A stretch of 13,833 nt of DNA from Campylobacter concisus (lineage in GTDB: Bacteria > Campylobacterota > Campylobacteria > Campylobacterales > Campylobacteraceae). The notes beneath the pieces were generated by a model, which was given only the letters and a program-made list of their open reading frames with translations, did no database searches and was not told the DNA's origin. Below, one piece after another: positions 7,600 to 13,833 of the stretch. The stretch is taken from assembly GCA_018375265.1 (NCBI GenBank), contig JAHADO010000010.1:1-13833 (forward strand). The letters run 5' to 3'. Within the stretch, counting starts at the first letter, position 1. Every line of letters begins with the position of its first letter. Both the position numbers and the translations under genes were made by a program.

Positions 7600-8373
7600 A
7601 TGGCGAAAAAAGGTGGATTAGGGCGCGGACTTAGCGCGATACTTGAAGATGTAGAGCAGGCCTACAGCAAAGAGATCGCAAATTTAAACGACTCTGAGAT
7701 AGTCGAAGAGATAAATATAGATGAAATTTTACCAAACCCTTACCAGCCAAGGACGCATTTTGACGAAGAGGCTTTAAAAGAGCTAAGTGCCAGCATCAAA
7801 AGGCACGGACTAATACAACCAATAATCGTCATCAAAAAAGATGACGGTTATATGCTAATAGCTGGTGAGCGTAGATACCGCGCCACAAAGATGCTTGGAG
7901 CAAGCAAGATAAAGGCGATCATCGCTGATATCAAGTCTCAAAATTTAAGAGAACTTGCGCTTATCGAAAACATACAACGTGAAAATTTAAATCCAATAGA
8001 ACTTGCAAAATCATATAAAGAGCTCATAAACGAGTATAAGATCACACAAGACGGCTTAGCAAACATCATCCATAAGAGCAGAACTCAGATAACAAATACG
8101 ATGAGGCTTTTGCTGCTTAGCGACTACACGCAAAAACTTTTACAAGAAGACAAGCTCACGCAAGGCCACGCTAAAGTCATCGTAGGGCTTAGCAGCGAAG
8201 AAGAAAAGATGGTTGTTGATACGATCATCGGCCAAAAACTAAGCGTCAGAGAGACAGAAGTCTTGGTAAAAAAGATAAAAAATAAAGAAGAAGTAAAAGA
8301 GCCAAAGCCTCAAATTTCAGAGGAAATGAGCAAAAAGTTATCAAATTTACAAGAAATTTTCAAAAATTTATAG
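7600..8373 (+). CDS. parB: Chromosome partitioning protein ParB (Spo0J), truncated at the C-terminus
   Basis: ParB is a CTP-dependent DNA clamp that loads at parS sites and stimulates ParA. The 257 residues contain an N-terminal ParA-interaction segment (KKGGLGRGLSAIL, 3-15), the ParB/Srx nucleotide-binding domain with NPYQPR (46-51) and GERRYRA (89-95), the ENIQRENLNP box (123-132) and a helix-turn-helix domain (about 145-175). A linker follows, and the protein stops at FKNL with a TAG. The usual C-terminal dimerisation domain is missing, but its sequence continues in the same frame beyond the stop (8374-8460). The start follows AAGGA (7590-7594) by five bases. N-terminal and HTH functions look intact, while clamp dimerisation through the C-terminus would be lost if the stop is real. 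A sequence error is possible. Confidence 0.9.
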   Translation: MAKKGGLGRGLSAILEDVEQAYSKEIANLNDSEIVEEINIDEILPNPYQPRTHFDEEALKELSASIKRHGLIQPIIVIKKDDGYMLIAGERRYRATKMLGASKIKAIIADIKSQNLRELALIENIQRENLNPIELAKSYKELINEYKITQDGLANIIHKSRTQITNTMRLLLLSDYTQKLLQEDKLTQGHAKVIVGLSSEEEKMVVDTIIGQKLSVRETEVLVKKIKNKEEVKEPKPQISEEMSKKLSNLQEIFKNL

Positions 8374-8460
8374 ATAAATACAATCGTAAAATCTAAAAAT
8401 TTAATATTAGAATTTAGCGACATTTCGCAGTTATAAGACTATATCGCTAAGCTAAAATAG
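8374..8460 (+). pseudogene. parB: Remnant of the ParB C-terminal dimerisation domain
   Basis: Directly after the parB TAG, the same frame reads INTIVKSKNLILEFSDISQL, then a TAA at 8434-8436, then DYIAKLK and a TAG at 8458-8460. A strand, a short turn with K/N, a second strand L-I-L-E-F, and a final D-I-x-Q-L-x-x-Y-I helix are what the ParB C-terminal domain looks like. With both internal stops read as residues, ParB would be 286 residues, the common length for the family. No frameshift is needed. This part is therefore decayed or misread parB rather than random spacer. Confidence 0.75.
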
Positions 8461-8555
8461 AATTACAAATTTATTTTTATTTTTAGTATTTTATTGTAAA
8501 ATCAGACTTTGATTTGAATATTAAATAAAACTTAATAACAAAATAAGGAGAGTGG
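8461..8555 (+). promoter_or_regulatory. AT-rich leader with probable atp operon promoter
   Basis: This gap is strongly T-rich at its left end (TTATTTTTATTTTTAG, 8471-8486), followed by TATTTTATTG and a -10-like TAAAAT at 8497-8502 preceded by TTG. T-rich blocks upstream of a -10 box are typical for Campylobacter sigma-70 promoters. Transcription would start near 8509 and give a leader of about 45 bases ending in AAGGAG (8545-8550), five bases before the atpF' ATG. No terminator hairpin with a U-tract is visible after parB, so read-through from the parAB cluster may also contribute. Confidence 0.5.
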
Positions 8556-8978
8556 ATGTTAGAAATAGATGTGCCATTGATGCTTTTAACGGCTATCGTT
8601 CTCTTTGTCTTGATCGCCATTTTAAATCCTTTGCTATACAAGCCAATGCTTAAATTTATAGACGACAGAAATGCCTCTATAAAAAATGACGAAGAGAGCA
8701 CTAGCAAAAATGCAAGCGACTTAAGCGTTCATGAAAAAGAGATCGAAGAGATCATACAAAATGCAAGATCTGAGGCTAACAAAATAAGACAAGAAGCCTT
8801 AAATTTGGCAAAAGAAGAGTCTTTAAAAGAGATAAATGCGGTAAAAAGTAGTTTAGAGGCTGATTATAATGAGTTTTTAAACGCTTTAAGCTCTCAAAAA
8901 GATAGCCTAAAGGCAGATCTATCAGCTAAACTACCTGAGCTTAGAGCAGCTTTAAATGCTAAGCTCTCTAAAATTTAA
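8556..8978 (+). CDS. atpF': F-type ATP synthase subunit b' (F0 stator)
   Basis: This 140-residue protein has one N-terminal membrane helix (about 8-28, LMLLTAIVLFVLIAILNPLL), then YKPMLKFIDDR at the membrane exit, and then a long charged coiled coil rich in E/K/A. That architecture is the b-type peripheral stalk. It is followed directly by a second b-like gene, which is the b'/b pair found in Campylobacter and other Campylobacterota. The ATG lies five bases after AAGGAG. It is the first gene of the atp operon; no atpI, atpB or atpE precedes it. Assignment as b' rather than b rests on gene order and the lack of a signal-like N-terminus. Confidence 0.93.
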   Translation: MLEIDVPLMLLTAIVLFVLIAILNPLLYKPMLKFIDDRNASIKNDEESTSKNASDLSVHEKEIEEIIQNARSEANKIRQEALNLAKEESLKEINAVKSSLEADYNEFLNALSSQKDSLKADLSAKLPELRAALNAKLSKI

Positions 8979-8987
8979 AGGAAATTT

Positions 8988-9500
8988 ATGAAGATAAAAA
9001 TTTTATTTTTTCTAGCACTTCCATTTCTAGCATACGCTAGCGAGCATGGTGGAACAAACTACGACATAGTCGAGAGAACGCTAAACTTCTTACTTTTCTT
9101 TGCTATTTTGGTCTATTTTGCTGCTAAGCCACTAAAAGCTCTTTATCAAAGCAGGATCGACAGGATCGCAAATAAGCTTGAGAGTATCCAAGAGAAGCTT
9201 CGTGAGTCAAAAGCTAAAAAAGATGACGTTTTAAAGCGTGTAGAAGAAGCTAAGCAAAATGCAAATGCTCTAATCGAAACTGCGAAAAAAGAGGCTGTAA
9301 ATTTAGCTGCTAAAGTTAAAAAAGAGGCTCAAAACGATATCGCAAATATCGAAAAAGGCTACAAAGAGCAAAAAGAATTTGAAGAGCGCAAGATGACAAA
9401 AGGTGTTGTAAATGAAATTTTGAGCGACATTTTCTCAAGCGATAGCCTAAAAGTCGATCAAAAAGAGCTTGTAAATATCATACTTAAAAAGGTTAGCTAA
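8988..9500 (+). CDS. atpF: F-type ATP synthase subunit b (F0 stator)
   Basis: This 170-residue protein starts with a signal-like hydrophobic segment (MKIKILFFLALPFLAYA, then SEHGG), which could be cleaved after AYA. A second membrane helix lies at about 31-50 (RTLNFLLFFAILVYFAAKPL), and a long Lys/Glu/Ala coiled coil (about 55-150) reaches toward F1. It forms the peripheral stalk with b'. The ATG is five bases after AAAGGA (8977-8982), whose first two bases fall within the atpF' stop. The stop overlaps the atpH start by one base (TAATG). Confidence 0.95.
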   Translation: MKIKILFFLALPFLAYASEHGGTNYDIVERTLNFLLFFAILVYFAAKPLKALYQSRIDRIANKLESIQEKLRESKAKKDDVLKRVEEAKQNANALIETAKKEAVNLAAKVKKEAQNDIANIEKGYKEQKEFEERKMTKGVVNEILSDIFSSDSLKVDQKELVNIILKKVS

Positions 9501-10030
9501 TGAATGAAGTAGTAGCTAAAAAATACGTAAAGGCGATCTTGAGCGACGTAAAGTCCAATGAACTTAATGCATTTGTTGAAAATTTATCAGAGCTAGCTGC
9601 TGCTTTTGCTAGCGACAAATTTAAAAGCATTATAAGTTTGCCAACACTAAAGGCTTCACAAAAGGTTGAATTTGTACTATCTTTGGTTAAAAATCAAGAT
9701 GCTAAGTTTGCAAATTTTATAAAGCTTCTTGGTGCAAACAAAAGGCTAGAGCTTATACCTGCGATACTAGATGAGATGAAGATAGAGCAATCTCTGCTTG
9801 AAAATACATATCGCGGCGAGGTTGTTGGAAATTTTGATCTAAGCGCTGAGCAGCTAAAAGCTTTGGAAGAGAATTTCTCTAAGAAATTTAACTCTAAGAT
9901 CAAGCTTGATGGCTCAAAGAGCGATTACAACGGTGTAAAAGTTGAGTTAGATGATTTAGGTGTCGAGGTAAATTTCTCTATCGACAGACTAAAAAGTCAA
10001 ATGAGTGAATATATATTAAAAGCAATTTAA
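9500..10030 (+). CDS. atpH: F-type ATP synthase subunit delta (OSCP)
   Basis: Delta links the b/b' stalk to the top of the alpha/beta hexamer. The 176-residue protein begins [16 protein letters not shown], matching the A-x-x-Y-A-x-A-L family start, with a helical N-terminal domain to about 105. The C-terminal part contains the conserved region around [18 protein letters not shown] near 145-161 and ends [11 protein letters not shown]. The ATG overlaps the atpF stop by one base and uses AAAAAGG (9486-9492). Length is typical. It sits between b and alpha as in most atp operons. Confidence 0.95.
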   Translation: MNEVVAKKYVKAILSDVKSNELNAFVENLSELAAAFASDKFKSIISLPTLKASQKVEFVLSLVKNQDAKFANFIKLLGANKRLELIPAILDEMKIEQSLLENTYRGEVVGNFDLSAEQLKALEENFSKKFNSKIKLDGSKSDYNGVKVELDDLGVEVNFSIDRLKSQMSEYILKAI

Positions 10031-10044
10031 AAAGGAGTGAAAGC

Positions 10045-11562
10045 GTGAGTGCAAAAATTAAAGCTGACGAAATTAGCACGATAATCAAAGAGCGTATTGA
10101 AAATTTTGATTTAAGTGTTGATGTAGAAGAGACCGGTAAAGTCATCTCAGTCGCTGATGGCGTTGCTAACGTTTATGGTTTGAAAAACGTTATGGCTGGT
10201 GAGATGGTTGAATTTGAAAGCGGCGAAAAGGGTATGGCTCTTAACCTTGAAGAGAGCAGTGTTGGTATAGTTATCCTTGGAAAAACTAGCGGTATCACAG
10301 AAGGAAGCTCTGTAAAAAGACTAAAAAAACTTCTACGTGTGCCAGTTGGCGACGCATTGATCGGCCGTGTTGTAAATTCACTTGGTGAGCCAATCGACGC
10401 AAAAGGGCCAATCGAAGCTACTGAATCTCGCTTCGTCGAAGAAAAAGCAAAAGGTATCATGGCTAGAAAAAGCGTTCATGAGCCACTTCAAACAGGTATC
10501 AAAGCTATCGACGCACTTGTGCCAATCGGTAGAGGTCAAAGAGAGCTAATCATCGGCGACCGCCAAACTGGTAAAACAACAGTTGCTATCGATACTATCA
10601 TCAACCAAAAAGGTCAAGATGTCATTTGTATCTATGTAGCTATCGGTCAAAAACAATCAACTGTTGCTCAAGTCGTTAAAAAACTTGAAGAATATGGCGC
10701 TATGGACTACACAATAGTTGTAAATGCTGGTGCTAGTGACGCAGCTGCGCTTCAATACCTTGCACCATATGCTGGCGTAACAATGGGTGAATACTTTAGA
10801 GATAACTCTCGCCACGCGTTAATCATCTATGATGACTTGTCAAAACACGCGGTTGCTTACCGTGAGATGTCTTTGATCTTAAGAAGACCACCAGGTCGTG
10901 AAGCTTACCCAGGTGACGTTTTCTACCTTCACTCAAGACTTCTAGAAAGAGCAAGTAAGCTAAATGACGCACTAGGCGCTGGATCTTTGACAGCTCTACC
11001 TATTATCGAGACTCAAGCGGGCGACGTTTCAGCTTATATTCCAACAAACGTTATTTCTATTACAGATGGTCAAATTTTCCTTGAGAGCGACCTATTTAAC
11101 TCAGGCATCCGCCCAGCGATCAACGTTGGTCTTTCTGTATCTCGTGTTGGTGGTGCAGCTCAGATCAAAGCTATCAAACAAGTTTCTGGCACACTAAGAC
11201 TAGACCTTGCTCAGTACCGTGAACTACAAGCTTTTGCTCAGTTTGCAAGCGACCTTGACGAGAGCTCAAGAAAACAACTAGAGCGTGGTCAAAAGATGGT
11301 TGAAGTACTAAAACAACCTCCATATTCTCCGCTTCCAGTTGAGAATCAAGTAGTTATTATATTTGCTGGTGCTAAGGGATATTTAGATGATGTTGCAACT
11401 GCAAATGTAACAAAATTTGAAGCTGAGTTATATCCATATATCGAGGCAAAATACCCTGAAATTTTTGAGCAGATCAGAACTAAAAAAGTTCTTGATAAAG
11501 AAGTAGAAGAAATTTTACATAAAGCGTTGAAAGATTTTAAAGCGACTTTTGCCGCTAACTAG
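10045..11562 (+). CDS. atpA: F-type ATP synthase subunit alpha
   Basis: Alpha is the non-catalytic nucleotide-binding subunit of F1. The 505-residue protein has the beta-barrel N-terminal domain (about 25-95), Walker A GDRQTGKT (171-178), Walker B-like IIYDDLS (260-266) and the arginine-finger region [10 protein letters not shown] (361-370, R367). It starts with GTG at 10045: AAAGGAG (10031-10037) is seven bases upstream, there is no ATG nearby, and [11 protein letters not shown] fits the family start. Codon choice (GGT, CGT, CAA, AAC-rich) differs from the GCG/GGC-rich polA and obgE genes, in line with high expression. The gene is intact. Confidence 0.99.
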   Translation: MSAKIKADEISTIIKERIENFDLSVDVEETGKVISVADGVANVYGLKNVMAGEMVEFESGEKGMALNLEESSVGIVILGKTSGITEGSSVKRLKKLLRVPVGDALIGRVVNSLGEPIDAKGPIEATESRFVEEKAKGIMARKSVHEPLQTGIKAIDALVPIGRGQRELIIGDRQTGKTTVAIDTIINQKGQDVICIYVAIGQKQSTVAQVVKKLEEYGAMDYTIVVNAGASDAAALQYLAPYAGVTMGEYFRDNSRHALIIYDDLSKHAVAYREMSLILRRPPGREAYPGDVFYLHSRLLERASKLNDALGAGSLTALPIIETQAGDVSAYIPTNVISITDGQIFLESDLFNSGIRPAINVGLSVSRVGGAAQIKAIKQVSGTLRLDLAQYRELQAFAQFASDLDESSRKQLERGQKMVEVLKQPPYSPLPVENQVVIIFAGAKGYLDDVATANVTKFEAELYPYIEAKYPEIFEQIRTKKVLDKEVEEILHKALKDFKATFAAN

Positions 11563-11571
11563 GGCTAAGAT

Positions 11572-12459
11572 ATGTCAAATTTAAAAGATATAAAACGAAA
11601 GATCAAGAGCGTCCAGAACACTCAAAAGACGACGCGTGCGATGAAGCTTGTCTCTACAGCAAAGCTTCGCAAAGCTGAAGAGGCTGCACGCTACTCTAGA
11701 GTTTACGCACTTAAGATCAATGAGGTTTTATCAGAGATAGCTTATAAGATCAATCAATACGCTTCAGTTATGACTGAGAGTAAATTTTTTAACACAACAA
11801 AGAGTGTAGAAAAGGTTGATATTATATTTGTTACCGCTGATAAAGGGCTTTGCGGTGGCTTTAATGTCCAGACTATAAAGACAGTTAGGCGCATGATCGA
11901 TGAGCTAAAAGCCAAAAAGATCAAAGTTAGACTAAGAGCTGTTGGTAAAAAAGGCATAGAATTTTTCAATTTTCAAGGCGTTGAACTACTCGAGACTTAC
12001 GTCGGAGCTAGCTCTTCTCCTACTTATGAAAAAGCTCAAAAGATCATAAAAGATGCCATTGATGACTTTACAAATGGCATAACAGATAAGGTCGTGCTAA
12101 TACACAATGGCTATAAAAATATGATTTCTCAAGAGATTAGAGTAAATGATATTGTGCCTATTGAGCCGTCTAAAATAGTTGCGGTTGAGACAAATTCTTT
12201 GATGGAATTTGAGCCAGAGGACAACTATACTAAGATTATGGATGAATTGCTCAATAAATATTTTGAGTATAGTATGTATTATGCTTTAGTTGACTCTTTG
12301 GCGGCTGAGCACAGCGCTAGAATGCAAGCTATGGATAATGCAACAAACAATGCTAAACAACGCGTCAAACAGTTAAATCTTGCTTATAACAAAGCAAGAC
12401 AAGAGTCTATTACCACTGAACTTATCGAGATCATCAGTGGTGTTGAATCAATGAAATAA
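11572..12459 (+). CDS. atpG: F-type ATP synthase subunit gamma
   Basis: Gamma is the rotating central shaft of F1. The 295-residue protein has the two conserved terminal coiled-coil helices. The N-terminal one is [20 protein letters not shown] (residues 2-21), followed by [14 protein letters not shown]. The C-terminal one is [20 protein letters not shown] followed by [19 protein letters not shown]. The central Rossmann-like part contains [11 protein letters not shown] near 88-98. The ATG lies nine bases after the atpA stop. The ribosome binding site is weak (AGGG overlapping the atpA TAG, and AAGA close to the start), so coupling to atpA translation may set its level. Length is normal. Confidence 0.98.
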   Translation: MSNLKDIKRKIKSVQNTQKTTRAMKLVSTAKLRKAEEAARYSRVYALKINEVLSEIAYKINQYASVMTESKFFNTTKSVEKVDIIFVTADKGLCGGFNVQTIKTVRRMIDELKAKKIKVRLRAVGKKGIEFFNFQGVELLETYVGASSSPTYEKAQKIIKDAIDDFTNGITDKVVLIHNGYKNMISQEIRVNDIVPIEPSKIVAVETNSLMEFEPEDNYTKIMDELLNKYFEYSMYYALVDSLAAEHSARMQAMDNATNNAKQRVKQLNLAYNKARQESITTELIEIISGVESMK

Positions 12460-12470
12460 AAGGAGTATGA

Positions 12471-13833
<1,363 letters not shown>

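Noticed and set aside
8416..8448. Imperfect inverted repeat AGCGACAT / ATATCGCT as a parB terminator
   Set aside because: The stem is eight pairs with one mismatch, the loop is 17 bases, and no U-tract follows (AAGCTAAAATAG). It lies inside the decayed parB end, so it is probably chance.
6802..8555. parS site near parAB
   Set aside because: By eye I found no convincing 16-base palindrome of the TGTTTCACGTGAAACA type here or elsewhere in the window; a motif scan would be needed to exclude a divergent site.

Overview
The window looks like the chromosome of a Campylobacter, more like the C. concisus/curvus/showae group than C. jejuni. The reasons are moderate-to-low GC, very frequent AAATTT/TTTAAA words, AAGGA-type ribosome binding sites, and a gene order close to the obgE-fmt-birA-parA-parB-atpF'FHAGD order I recall for C. 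jejuni. This is a housekeeping region: I see no mobile element, CRISPR array, rRNA or tRNA. The species call is inference from motifs and gene order only.

Layout. Positions 1-100 hold the tail of a small membrane protein (VanZ-like). It converges on polA (189-2825, minus strand, DNA polymerase I), and a strong hairpin terminator for polA lies at 137-179. A divergent intergenic region (2826-3000) carries a clear TATAAT promoter for the plus-strand cluster: obgE, a small exported EF-hand protein, fmt, thiD, birA, parA and parB. After a short AT-rich gap with a likely new promoter comes the F1 part of the ATP synthase operon: atpF' (b'), atpF (b), atpH (delta), atpA (alpha), atpG (gamma) and atpD (beta, cut by the window end).

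How the genes work together. ObgE (ribosome assembly GTPase), Fmt (initiator tRNA formylation), BirA (biotin loading of carboxylases) and ParA/ParB (chromosome segregation) form a compact, translationally coupled housekeeping string. The atp genes encode the stator and catalytic head of ATP synthase. The membrane a and c subunits are not in this cluster.

The most unusual signals are broken reading frames. thiD is interrupted by one in-frame TAG (5920-5922), with recognisable ThiD sequence, including the GSGC active-site motif, continuing in the same frame to 6168. parB stops at a TAG (8371-8373), yet the next 28 codons in the same frame still read like the ParB C-terminal dimerisation domain, interrupted only by a TAA (8434-8436) and ending at a TAG (8458-8460). 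All three interruptions are single in-frame stop codons without frameshift. Other points are the EF-hand gene sitting where C. jejuni has proB, and a non-canonical G4 motif in ObgE. I found no evidence of a wholly new multi-gene system here.
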